A stretch of 64,000 nucleotides of DNA, taken from positions 34,494,227 to 34,558,226 of the forward strand of contig NC_089863.1 in NCBI RefSeq assembly GCF_036373705.1. Direction: 5' to 3'. The notes under the pieces were generated by a model. The model was not told the origin of the DNA. It searched no databases and worked only from the letters and a program-made list of their open reading frames with translations. The translations under genes and the position numbers were made by a program. Of the stretch, positions 59,001 through 64,000 are shown in pieces. Within the stretch, counting starts at the first letter, position 1; every line of letters starts with the position of its first letter. This DNA comes from Amia ocellicauda. Lineage: Eukaryota > Chordata > Actinopteri > Amiiformes > Amiidae.

Positions 59001-60509
59001 TAATTGCAGCAAACTTTACATTTGCTACTGTCAAAGTTTTATACCAGAGTAAATCTGCTTTATTGCTTTCACTAATTTGAGTATGTTCTGGATTGTGTTC
59101 ATCCTAGCCCTCACCCTCTGATCCAACAGGTCCCAGACATGCTCAATGGGATTGAGATCCGTGCTCTTTGCTGGCCATGACAGAACACTGACATTCCTGT
59201 CTTGCAGGAAATCATGCACAGAATGTTTGTCCTCATAGGTGATGTCTGGTAAGGACCTGCCTTACAACAGGCCTACAAGCCCTCAGTCCAGCCTCTCTCA
59301 GCCTATTGCGGACAGTCTGAGCACTGATGGAGGGATTGTGTGTTCCTGGTGTAGCTCGGGCAGTTGTTGTTGCCATCCTGTACCTGTCCCGCAGGTGTGA
59401 TATTCGGATGTACCAATCCTGTGCAGGTGGTGTTACACATGGTCTGCCACTGCGAGGACGATCAGCTGTCCTTCCTGTCTCCCTGTAGCGCTGTCTTAGG
59501 TGTCTCACAGTACGGACATTTCAATTTATTGCCCTGGCCACATCTGCAGTCCTCAAGCCTCCTTGCAGCATGTCTAAGGCACATTCATGCAGATGAGCAG
59601 GGACCCTGGGCATCTTTCTTTTGGTGTTTGGAGTCAGTAGAAAGGTCTCTTTAGTGTTTTTATAACTGTGACCTTATAGTTATAGTGTATTAATGACCGT
59701 TCCACAAGTGCATGTTCATTAATTGTTTATGGTTCATTGAACAAGCATGGAAAACATTGTTTAAACCCTTTACAATAAACATCTGTAAAGTTATTTGGAT
59801 TTTTACTAAATTATCTTTAAAATACTGTGTCCTGAAAAAGGGACGATTATTTTTTGGCTGAGTATATATAGTGGTAATATGCACTTCTACAATTTACTTA
59901 GAAATACCCAAGAGTGTGATTCATGTTGTTGAATGATGTTAGTAAATAATCTGAACAACTACTGAAAATTCAACATCATCTACATCTCTCTGACAGGAAA
60001 ATTACTCATCTATTTATTACAATTTTTGTTTGGTCTCTGTTTGGCTTAAAGTCACATTATTTAAAGTTGGGTAGAGTCCTTACTTTTATTTATTGTTGTT
60101 ACTCCTATCATTTCCTACAAACCTACAAAAACAAGATATTACCAGAAAGTTAATATTGTTCCATTGGAGACCATCTTTCTCCCACTAACTCTTCTCTATT
60201 CCCATACATGGTCTTGGCACCAAACCTAATGCTTATCCAAGTCTTTGAAACCATAAGAGACAGACTCTACACACAATACAGAACTCAATACAGATACCTG
60301 CCAATGCAGCACACAGAAAAGCTGAATCTTCATTATTTAAACTACAAGCTTTGTTAACTTACTCAGTCATTCAACATGGTTTGCTCTTACCTCCCAGTGA
60401 ATGCTTTTTTCCCTGCTTTATTCTTCAAAAATGGTAAAAGCTGTTTTAAAGCGGACTTTGTAATGTCTTTCTGTTGACCACTCCCTGTGCACTCTGTACT
60501 TCCATCAAG
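34423..60509 (-). CDS. NLR immune receptor with B-box, FISNA-NACHT, LRR and PRY-SPRY (14-exon model)
   Basis: A fish NLRC3/NLRP12-like receptor, expected to act in the cytosol as a pathogen or danger sensor that oligomerises through its NACHT ATPase. Exons on the minus strand are 60391-60509 (probable), 57787-57918, 55201-55227, 51535-51648, 50867-50980, 50177-50486, 46106-46187, 41649-43440, 40414-40587, 39997-40170, 38802-38975, 37992-38165, 37218-37264 and 34423-34952. All introns start GT and end AG. The reading phase is consistent at every junction, and no stop occurs from 57918 to the terminal stop (about 1,280 codons). The first exon and ATG are missing. The NACHT-to-SPRY part is solid. 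The link to the B-box and upstream exons rests on phase and splice signals only, so a separate TRIM-like gene is an alternative. Confidence 0.75.
34953..37217 (-). other. NLR intron with polypurine tract
   Basis: The last intron of the gene. It contains a strongly purine-rich plus strand at about 35265-35950 next to a pyrimidine-rich stretch at 35090-35260. Both are listed under findings. No other feature was recognised; open frames in the tract are low-complexity artefacts. Confidence 0.6.
35265..35950. repeat. Polypurine (GA-rich) tract, about 690 bp
   Basis: The plus strand consists almost only of A and G (words such as GGAGGGA, GAAGGGAG, AGAGAGG) with rare pyrimidines. A C/T-rich block lies immediately before it. 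Confidence 0.85.
37218..37264 (-). CDS. NLR 47-nt linker exon
   Basis: Acceptor TTTTACAG, donor GTAAGT. It encodes [15 protein letters not shown] between the LRRs and the PRY domain. Its 1+45+1 phase fits both neighbours exactly. Linkers of this size and basic character are usual between the LRR and B30.2 parts of fish NLRs. Confidence 0.88.
37411..37441. repeat. (CAAA)n microsatellite
   Basis: Seven to eight AAAC units in the intron between the linker exon and LRR exon 4. Confidence 0.9.
37719..37981. mobile_element. hAT-type miniature element beside an NLR splice donor
   Basis: 263 bp with inverted ends CAGGGGTGTCAGAC and its imperfect complement GTCTAAAACCCCTG. It is flanked by a perfect 8-bp target duplication CTCTACTT (37711-37718 and 37982-37989). 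The right duplicate overlaps the GTAAGT donor of LRR exon 4. There is no coding capacity; it is mobilised in trans by a hAT transposase if at all. Confidence 0.92.
37992..38165 (-). CDS. NLR LRR exon 4 (174 nt)
   Basis: Acceptor TCTCTGTAG, donor GTAAGT. It encodes 58 residues with the ribonuclease-inhibitor-type LRR pattern: [18 protein letters not shown], then [15 protein letters not shown] and NCKLEKL. The frame is intact. Confidence 0.93.
38802..38975 (-). CDS. NLR LRR exon 3 (174 nt)
   Basis: Acceptor TTTGAAG, donor GTAAGT. It encodes [32 protein letters not shown] and SCKLEKLV. In frame with exons on both sides. Its acceptor has a weaker pyrimidine tract than those of the other LRR exons. 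Confidence 0.9.
38976..39996 (-). other. NLR intron between LRR exons 2 and 3
   Basis: AT-rich. No recognised repeat or additional LRR exon. Confidence 0.5.
39997..40170 (-). CDS. NLR LRR exon 2 (174 nt)
   Basis: Acceptor CTCTCTGCAG, donor GTAAGT. It encodes [31 protein letters not shown] and ANCKLEKLL. The frame is intact. Confidence 0.93.
40414..40587 (-). CDS. NLR LRR exon 1 (174 nt)
   Basis: Acceptor TGTTATAG, donor GTAAGG. It encodes [37 protein letters not shown] and NCKLQRL. This is the first LRR exon after the NACHT exon; the split leucine codon joins correctly. Confidence 0.93.
40588..41648 (-). other. NLR intron, pyrimidine-rich, with repeat-like DNA
   Basis: The plus strand is C/T-rich at 40630-41220. 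The region 41240-41600 (TGTGAACCTCTCAAGACTGC and similar) looks like LINE 3' sequence, but the family was not identified. No exon was found. Confidence 0.45.
41649..43440 (-). CDS. NLR large exon: FISNA and NACHT domains
   Basis: 1,792-nt exon with acceptor TTTTATCAG and donor GTAAGT. The fish-specific FISNA block lies at residues 8-75 of the exon ([37 protein letters not shown]). The NACHT ATPase follows: Walker A GIAGIGKT at 94-101, [10 protein letters not shown] at 124-133, Walker [11 protein letters not shown] at 166-175, and [20 protein letters not shown] as the sensor region. Winged-helix and NACHT-associated helices follow ([18 protein letters not shown], then [11 protein letters not shown]). 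No stops or frameshifts. ATP binding and hydrolysis residues are all present, so the ATPase should work. The length is typical of fish NLRC3-like genes. Confidence 0.96.
43746..43974. mobile_element. Tc1-derived miniature element
   Basis: Starts TTGCTATAGGAAGTATTCAC, a common fish Tc1 terminus. It continues with CACATTTTGTTGTGTTACAG. The second half is an inverted piece of the same terminus (GTTGATCAGTGGCAAAACCTCC). It lies in an NLR intron and has no transposase. Confidence 0.7.
43975..44452 (+). repeat. LTR-like repeat, copy 1
   Basis: Sequence with GTGTGCACTTGTTCAATCACC, a TATA-like CACATATAAACCCC, then CCTGTGAAGTTTTGTCAGTG and repeated TTGCCTG/GACC words. A related copy lies at 62170-62665 with the same order of blocks. 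The arrangement (promoter-like TATA then a transcribed tail) suggests a solo LTR, but no terminal TG...CA pair or target duplication was identified. Confidence 0.4.
44482..45887 (+). mobile_element. Tc1/mariner element, copy 2 (deleted)
   Basis: Ends CAGTGATGGAAAAAAGTATT and CTTGTTTCCCTCACTG, flanked by TA. Same family as the copies at 2.9 kb and 52.4 kb, but plus-oriented and about 150 bp shorter because of coding deletions. It sits in the NLR intron upstream of the NACHT exon. Confidence 0.95.
44849..45683 (+). pseudogene. Tc1 transposase pseudogene (copy 2)
   Basis: The N-terminal frame (44849-45364) is intact from [19 protein letters not shown] through the helix-turn-helix pair to [12 protein letters not shown]. 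About 60 residues are then deleted; copy 3 retains them, with [20 protein letters not shown]. Another 10 residues are lost just before [15 protein letters not shown]. The C-terminus ends NKGFATKY at 45683. It lacks catalytic-core sequence and must be inactive. Confidence 0.93.
46106..46187 (-). CDS. NLR candidate 82-nt linker exon
   Basis: Acceptor TTCTTTTAG and donor GTGGGT. It encodes [20 protein letters not shown] and a few more residues. Its phase (starts at a codon boundary, ends one base into a codon) is exactly what is needed to join the B-box exon (ends on a codon boundary) to the NACHT exon (starts with two bases of a codon). The donor is non-ideal and no domain is recognised, so this is supported mainly by phase. 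Confidence 0.5.
46440..46767 (+). mobile_element. L2-type LINE 3' fragment
   Basis: Contains a [20 protein letters not shown] stretch at 46536-46600. This is the conserved C-terminal block of L2 reverse transcriptases, followed by a 'HTCSDCICN' end and 3' untranslated sequence. It is 5'-truncated. Confidence 0.7.
46768..49739 (+). mobile_element. hAT transposon with ZMYM/TTF-type transposase (decayed)
   Basis: The left end is CAGGGCCGTGCACAGACATT. The complement of the right end reads CAGGAGCGGCGCCATAGATT, so the termini are inverted but diverged. The 8-bp flanks do not match, so the boundaries are approximate. An inner block near 46940-47010 has GGGGGTGCTTCAGCCCCCCC. The right interior has TAGCACCCTCTCAGCACC, also in hAT style. 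The pseudogenic transposase occupies 47161-49400. The element lies in an NLR intron, opposite in orientation to the gene. Confidence 0.8.
47161..49398 (+). pseudogene. ZMYM1/TTF-type hAT transposase pseudogene
   Basis: The first frame (to 47853) carries the TTF-type zinc finger region, with [18 protein letters not shown] then [19 protein letters not shown]. The following domain includes [20 protein letters not shown] stop at 47851 is followed by an open frame to 48231 with the catalytic-core [20 protein letters not shown] stretch. Frameshifts near 48170 and stops near 48375 and 48757 break it further. The C-terminal hAT dimerisation block appears near 49160-49330 as [14 protein letters not shown] and [12 protein letters not shown]. 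All domains of the family are visible in order, but at least five lesions make it non-functional. Confidence 0.9.
49757..49829. repeat. Perfect 32-bp inverted repeat (hairpin)
   Basis: The arms 49757-49788 and 49798-49829 are exactly complementary, with a 9-base loop. It lies about 18 bases beyond the inferred right end of the hAT transposon. Confidence 0.97.
49830..50176 (-). other. NLR intron sequence
   Basis: AT-rich, no recognised feature. Confidence 0.5.
50177..50486 (-). CDS. B-box zinc-finger exon (TRIM type), likely part of the NLR gene
   Basis: 310-nt exon with acceptor TTCTGTGCAG and donor GTAAGG. It encodes a B-box 1 ([18 protein letters not shown] with [11 protein letters not shown]) followed by a B-box 2 ([20 protein letters not shown] then [11 protein letters not shown]), with the expected Cys/His/Asp zinc ligands. 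These modules are typical of TRIM proteins, where they mediate assembly. No RING exon and no coiled-coil exon are visible next to it. Its phase joins correctly to the 114-nt exons upstream and to the 82-nt exon downstream. Confidence 0.85.
50867..50980 (-). CDS. NLR 114-nt repeated exon, copy 2
   Basis: Acceptor TTTTTTCACAG, donor GTGAAC. It encodes 38 residues centred on [20 protein letters not shown]. Short exons with an SMKSD-like motif are repeated in the N-terminal part of fish NLRC3-like genes. Same size and phase (1+111+2) as the exon at 51535-51648. Confidence 0.75.
51535..51648 (-). CDS. NLR 114-nt repeated exon, copy 1
   Basis: Acceptor CTGTCCACAG, donor GTGGAG. It encodes [20 protein letters not shown] and [17 protein letters not shown], with an SMRSD motif aligned to SMKSD in the next exon. 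Identical length and phase to its neighbour point to exon duplication. Confidence 0.75.
51649..52432 (-). other. NLR intron with a decayed third repeated exon
   Basis: At about 52308-52361 the minus strand reads, after an acceptor [23 protein letters not shown] followed within a few codons by a stop. This aligns with the start of the 114-nt exons but is truncated. The rest is AT-rich with no feature. Confidence 0.6.
52433..53953 (-). mobile_element. Tc1/mariner element, copy 3
   Basis: Same family as copies 1 and 2. The left end is CAGTGGGGGAAAAAAGTATT and the right end TACTTTTTTCCCTCACTG. Long (about 200 bp) inverted termini enclose a minus-strand transposase. It is inserted in the NLR intron upstream of the 114-nt exons, in the same orientation as the gene. 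Confidence 0.95.
52650..53612 (-). pseudogene. Tc1 transposase, nearly complete but damaged (copy 3)
   Basis: A 286-residue open frame (52722-53582) covers most of the DNA-binding domain and the whole DD34E catalytic core: [26 protein letters not shown] and [11 protein letters not shown], with 34 residues between the second Asp and the Glu. Two lesions inactivate it. The first 20-odd codons, including [11 protein letters not shown], are deleted near 53610. A small deletion near 52765 shifts the frame, so the native end NKGFATKY (about 52650) is replaced by [13 protein letters not shown]. It is the best preserved of the three transposases. Confidence 0.92.
53954..55200 (-). other. NLR intron sequence
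   Basis: AT-rich. No exon or repeat was recognised. Confidence 0.45.
55201..55227 (-). CDS. NLR candidate 27-nt microexon
   Basis: Bounded by an acceptor ACCAACCAG and a strong donor GTGAGT. It encodes GEYVPRFP in the phase shared by its neighbours. Because 27 is a multiple of three it could be skipped without a frameshift. The evidence is splice signals only. Confidence 0.35.
55380..56050 (+). mobile_element. L2-type LINE 3' end with reverse-transcriptase remnant
   Basis: At 55440-55620 the plus strand encodes [14 protein letters not shown], equivalent to 'YADDTQ' at the RT active site but with Thr for Ala. It is followed by [13 protein letters not shown]. The 3' part carries a CACCCTGGATAAGGGCGTCT tail and an (AAT)n microsatellite. 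There is an in-frame stop shortly after TSTWMQ-like sequence (TACCTGAATGCAG). It lies in an NLR intron. Confidence 0.85.
55985..56050. repeat. (AAT)n microsatellite
   Basis: About 18 AAT units ending in ATGATGATG; it forms the 3' tail of the L2 copy. Confidence 0.95.
56051..56914 (-). other. NLR intron, unassigned
   Basis: An 82-codon minus-strand open frame at 56240-56488 lies here. It has no recognised motif, and I see no splice acceptor placing it in the gene. The rest is unassigned. Confidence 0.4.
56915..57025 (+). repeat. tRNA-derived SINE fragment
   Basis: Reads GGGAGTAGTGGTTAGGGCTG (A-box region), then CAAGGTACTGTACCTAGATT and CCCAGCTGTATAAATGGGTA. The part holding the B box is deleted and the CCCTGGATAAGGG tail is absent. 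Same family as the inverted copy at 32680-32848. Confidence 0.75.
57026..57786 (-). other. NLR intron, unassigned
   Basis: No exon or recognised repeat. Confidence 0.4.
57787..57918 (-). CDS. NLR/TRIM-like 132-nt N-terminal exon
   Basis: Acceptor TGTTGGCAG, donor GTAAAG. It encodes [20 protein letters not shown] and a following charged stretch, 43 residues in an open frame. Its phase (1+129+2) matches the exons before and after it. No domain is recognised. It could belong to a separate transcript, but the phase agreement favours the NLR gene. Confidence 0.55.
58210..58490 (+). mobile_element. L2-type LINE fragment
   Basis: The plus-strand translation of 58265-58345 gives [20 protein letters not shown], matching the 'LDYCNSLLAGLP' block of L2 reverse transcriptases. 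It is followed by an [11 protein letters not shown] piece. No tail and no intact frame. Confidence 0.7.
58491..58999 (-). other. NLR intron, unassigned
   Basis: AT-rich with no recognised feature. Confidence 0.4.
59000..59868 (-). mobile_element. Internally deleted Tc1/mariner element
   Basis: The right (5') end reads AAAAAGGGACGATTATTTTTTGGCTGAGTATA, the common fish Tc1 terminus with TATA. The left end is lost. Minus-strand pieces are a start region near 59640, DNA-binding domain at 59233-59508 ([19 protein letters not shown] and [20 protein letters not shown]), and then a direct jump to the catalytic C-terminus at 59031-59219 ([18 protein letters not shown]). About 400 bases of the catalytic core are deleted, and a TGA interrupts the N-terminal part near 59520. 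Confidence 0.88.
59869..60390 (-). other. NLR intron, unassigned
   Basis: No recognised feature. Confidence 0.4.
60391..60509 (-). CDS. Probable upstream exon of the NLR gene
   Basis: The minus strand is open from after a stop at 60510-60512 to a donor GTAAGA at 60390. The open frame encodes [20 protein letters not shown] then KKAFTG, and ends two bases into a codon, as required by the 132-nt exon. The true 5' boundary is unclear; CTGTAC at 60494 would allow an acceptor GTACAG. The ATG in this stretch is in another frame. No domain is recognised. Confidence 0.35.
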
Positions 60510-61121
60510 TTAATAATGAACATTACAAGTGTATATTATTGTTGTAGATATAAATGAATAGCACCTTAGAACAGTGTCCTTCCTTGTAGTTGGATAACAT
60601 AGTGACAGAGATTAATGCAAATAATTTATCCCCAAACAGCAGAGGGAGACAGAGGAAGAGAGAGGGGGGGGGAGAAAACCAAATCACATTTTAAAAATAC
60701 AAAAATGATGATTAGCAATAATAATTAGCAGATAACTTACCCAAGGTGACAGTTACAAAATATTAAATGTTATAAACATATAAAGGATTCAAATGACAAC
60801 TCCAGTACTGATAAAGGATCTTTTATTTCCTCTACTTCCTACATTAGTGTTTACTTTTATCTTTACAAACTCTTACTTCACCATCCCCTATTTTGAATTT
60901 AGTTTTCCAAAACACGGACGTTGTTCAGCCATACTAAACATTCTTCCATCTGGACACTTTGAGACTAAATGAATATAAAATAGCTGTCACAATTTATAAT
61001 AATGGGCACAAATGCCTAATTAATTAATGCATGAATTATGGCATCACATATATAACAATTAAGGTTATCTTTCAATTCCAAAACAGTTCCCTAGTTGACT
61101 CACGTTTGACACGGAAATATA
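60510..61121. other. Unassigned sequence upstream of the NLR exons
   Basis: Includes a short G run (60666-60672). No start exon or promoter was identified. Confidence 0.4.
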
Positions 61122-61320
61122 CTACCGGTCAAAAGTTTTAGAACACCCCAATTTTTCCAATTGTTATTGAAATGTAATCAGTTCAAGTCCAGTGAATAAC
61201 CTTAAATGTTACAAAGGTAAGCGGTAAACTGACAGGTTAAAAAAAAAAGTTTAGGTAACCAAAAACTGAAAAATAACATACATTTCAGAGTTATATACTG
61301 TGTTACTACACCTTCTTAAG
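61122..61320 (+). mobile_element. Tc1/mariner terminal fragment
   Basis: Begins TACTACCGGTCAAAAGTTTT, then AGAACACCCCAATTTTTCC, a common Tc1 terminus in fish and amphibians. It continues through the 'CAGTTCAAGTCCAGTGAATA' block. No transposase follows. Confidence 0.7.
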
Positions 61321-61956
61321 CATTATTTTATGCGCAGCTCCTGTGCATAGAAGTTACACTGTATCACTGTATTCCTACAATGTGCACATCGTTTGAAAGC
61401 TTATTCTCTTGCGGGGGGGAGGTGGGGGGCTCTCATTCAGATGGTCACAGATCACTCAATTTCAATTGAACTTGTTTGCAAATAGGCTTGTTTTGTTCAG
61501 AACAATTTAACGATTAATCCAGTATATATTTGATGTTCTATCAAGCACAGAGAAGTTCAAATCCAATTATGTCAAATTGTTGTGTATTATTACACTGTAA
61601 ACAGAGTTTTCCATCTTGACATTTTGAGCTCTCTACGGGTGTGTGTTGCTTCTACTAAAACATGGATGGTCTTGTTTTGATTAGTAGACTGTCTGGTTCC
61701 AGAATGTCATAATTGTCAATATTTTACAAGATTCTGTATGCCTACTCAGGGGGACCACCCTGTGGCAATAAACAAGATATGCTATGTACCACAATGTCCA
61801 CCAAGCATTCAACAATAGATTTTACTTCTATGTTCTTTTCGACTTTAGGAAATATGGTCTAATCTTGCAAAAAAAATACTAAAATGACATTCAGCAAGCC
61901 TCCAGTAATTATTTTAGCATAATATTTTGCTGAGTTTTGCATTACGCACGACATAT
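61321..61956. other. Unassigned sequence
   Basis: Contains a GGGGGGGAGG run near 61415. No recognised feature. Confidence 0.4.
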
Positions 61957-62172
61957 ACATTGAATGTACAAAACATTAGGAACATCTGCTCTTTCAATGA
62001 AATAGCCAAGGCAAATCTAGATGAAAGCTATTATTCTATTGATTTAACCTGTTAAAACCACTTAAATCATAGATGTAGATGTAGATGAATAGGAAGACAG
62101 GAGGAGGAGGTTATAAAATGATGTTTTTAAGCCTTGATACAATTGAGACATGGATTGTGTATGTGTGCCATT
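61957..62172 (+). mobile_element. Tc1/mariner terminal fragment
   Basis: Begins CATTGAATGTACAAAACATT, then AGGAACATCTGCTCTTTC, and continues through GATTTAACCTGTTAAAACCA. It reaches TTAAGCCTTGATACAATTGA and GACATGGATTGTGTATGTGT. These are consecutive blocks of a fish Tc1 5' region. It stops before the transposase. Confidence 0.7.
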
Positions 62173-62665
62173 CTGTTATGCATTCACCCTACACTTCCCC
62201 AGTGCACCACCAGAGGTCATCCTCCCCCCCATTCTGACCCTCTCACATTCCTCAGCAACATATGCACTTCCCCAATTGGCATTCTTGCACACCATGTGCA
62301 CTTGATTTTTCCACCCTCTCCTCCGATTGGTCCAGCACTCACAGCCTGTTACCTGCTTCCCTCTTCCCAGCATATATATACGCCTTTGTTCCTCAAACTC
62401 TTTGTGAAGTATTGTATTTTCTCAGAGTTGCATTATTAAGCACTGTTTATGTACCACTGACTCCTGTATCATTGACCCATGCCTTCCTTTTGACCTGTTG
62501 CCTGAATTTCAGGCATTGCTGCTTTTGCCTGTTTACTGATGTTTACTCTTGTTTAATAACCCCTTGCCTGTCTGTGACTCTGCCTTTTGCCCCAACCCGT
62601 GCTTCTGCACTTGGGTCTGAAACTCCTGTCCACAACCTGGCCGTGACCCGTTCAGAGGGTACATG
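62170..62665 (+). repeat. LTR-like repeat, copy 2
   Basis: Shares block order with 43975-44452: ATGTGCACTTGATTTTTCC, CCTGTTACCTGCTTCCCTCT, a CATATATATACGCC TATA-like stretch, CTTTGTGAAGTATTGT and a run of TTGCCTG words. The two copies are clearly diverged. Confidence 0.4.
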
Positions 62666-63044
62666 GCCAAGACACAATATTTATGTGCCTCTAAACAGGG
62701 TATGGTAGTAGGTGCTAAGTGCCACAGTTGATTTCTTTATTTTGAAATATAGTTCTGTGAAAAAGAAGTTAGTTATTGATTTATTTATTATGCCTTTTGT
62801 TCAAGCTCCTATATATTCAATCTGTCAAATAAAACAATAGGATGTGTGTTTTTGACCATGTCACAAGGAAATTATCATATTGCAATTGAAATCACAATTG
62901 CAATATCTATCAAAATAATTGCAATATGATTTTTCGTCCAAATAGTACAGCCCTAGTACAGTACAAGCCTGTATTGGGGCTGTCCACTATCAAGCTGGTG
63001 GGCAATTCCCTCATTTTCAAGGAGCTGACACAGCGGCTTTCCTG
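62666..63044. repeat. Unassigned sequence with a miniature-element end
   Basis: At 62864-62955 ATTGCAAT words occur in both orientations, ending GTACAGCCCTAG. This is a frequent end of fish hAT-like miniature elements. Confidence 0.4.
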
Positions 63045-63564
63045 GTGGTGGACTATGCCATTACTGCCCTAATCTCCACTCTGTCGCTTTCCACCACACA
63101 GAGAGACTTTGTCTCTCCAAACTGCCAGTGCAGGACTACTGACGTAAGTCCTATGTGGCAGATTGTGTGCATTCAAAATACATCTAGCCTGATGGCTGTA
63201 TATGTGGCAGAGCTAGCAGACAAGCGCAAAGAGGCCACATGGGAGAGATTGCTGGAGTGATAGATGTGGTGGTGGAGTAAATTATGTACTCTGGACACTC
63301 ACTGGCAGCCCTTGTGGCAACTAGATGCCAGCTTTAGCTCTCCAAGCCGGTCTAGGCCACCTGCCAATTTGCCCCATCATCTGCAATTGGGTGCCCCCCA
63401 CAGCTGTTGTGTTTACTGGCACTCTCGAACTGAATGATAAAAGTCTCCCAACTGGACCCACAATCAAAAGTGGAAGATTTGTGTCTCAGCTGGCCCACAA
63501 ATGCAAAGCCGCCAAGCTATGTACTACTTGGTGCTCTGACATTGCGGCCTGGATTCCCAGTTAA
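63045..63564 (+). other. Unrecognised coding-like segment
   Basis: Two plus-strand open stretches, 63045-63260 and 63325-63564, encode related segments (VAELADKRKEATWERLLE and VSQLAHKCKAAKLCTTW). They may be degenerate copies of one unit. No known domain is recognised, they are in different contexts of stop codons, and no splice structure is evident. I do not call a gene. Confidence 0.25.
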
Positions 63565-64000
63565 ACTTCTTGGAGCTCATCAGCATCCCACTTCCTGACA
63601 CCATTGTAGTATTTGCCGGGTTTTAAAAAGAGTAGCACCAACTCATGGTAGGTAGAACTAAATACAGCTTTATTGATTATGCACAGCAATACACACAGTG
63701 GGTAGAGATTGAACAGACTGCCCCATTCCTTCTGATTCCTCCTCCCTTTTATCCCCTCTCTGTGCCCCTACCCACAGCACAATTTTTCCATTATTAATCC
63801 CTTATTAGATTAAGAGCCACCTTAAAATAGCTTCACATTTAGTTGTTGGATATGGTCTGGGTTCTCGCCATCGTTAGAGCCAATAGTATGAAAAAGTATT
63901 TGAACTCAGCTTTAGCAACAAAGTCATTGTATGAAACCTTAAATTAAAAATATTAAACTTAAACATTCATAAATGTAGATAAACCAGTCTAAATGTAATG
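63565..64000. other. Unassigned sequence at window end
   Basis: No recognised feature. Confidence 0.4.

Overview
The window is vertebrate nuclear DNA, almost certainly from a ray-finned fish. The reasons are an NLR immune gene with the fish-specific FISNA block ahead of its NACHT domain and a C-terminal B30.2 (PRY-SPRY) domain; many Tc1/mariner copies of fish type; L2 and CR1 LINEs; tRNA-derived SINE pieces sharing a tail that reads 'CCCTGGATAAGGGCGTCTG'; and spliced genes with long AT-rich introns. I do not name a species. About three genes look functional, and most of the rest is transposon debris in several nested layers.

Layout. 1-11 kb: a palindromic DNA element, short tandem repeats, an orphan NLR leucine-rich-repeat pseudoexon, a decayed Tc1 element, a Tc1-derived miniature element, a GC-rich 2.9-kb segment bounded by inverted repeats, and an L2 LINE tail. 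11.6-13.7 kb (minus) and 28.7-30.8 kb (plus): two paralogous 19-finger C2H2 zinc-finger genes in divergent orientation. The 15 kb between them holds L2 ends, a 70-bp tandem repeat, microsatellites, a long inverted repeat, a CR1 LINE first ORF split by a hAT element, a second hAT relic, and an apparently intact DD36E Tc1/mariner transposase. 31.7-33.3 kb: a Tc1 relic carrying a SINE.

34.4 to about 60.5 kb (minus): one large NLR gene. I could follow splice signals and reading phase through 13 exons, plus a probable 14th at the 5' side. The order from the N-terminus is an unrecognised leader, two tandem 114-nt exons with an SMKSD-like motif, B-box zinc fingers (TRIM type), a short linker, FISNA-NACHT, four 174-nt LRR exons, a 47-nt linker exon and PRY-SPRY. 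The frame stays open from the 132-nt exon at 57.9 kb to the stop, giving about 1,280 codons. Two Tc1 elements, a decayed ZMYM/TTF-type hAT transposon, an LTR-like repeat and a hAT miniature element lie in its introns. The first exon and start codon were not found. 61-64 kb: Tc1 ends, another LTR-like repeat and unassigned sequence.

The NLR gene would encode a cytosolic pattern-sensing protein whose B-box and PRY-SPRY parts resemble TRIM proteins. The zinc-finger pair are presumed DNA-binding transcription factors. Nothing in the sequence links the two systems functionally; both belong to families that expand by local duplication.
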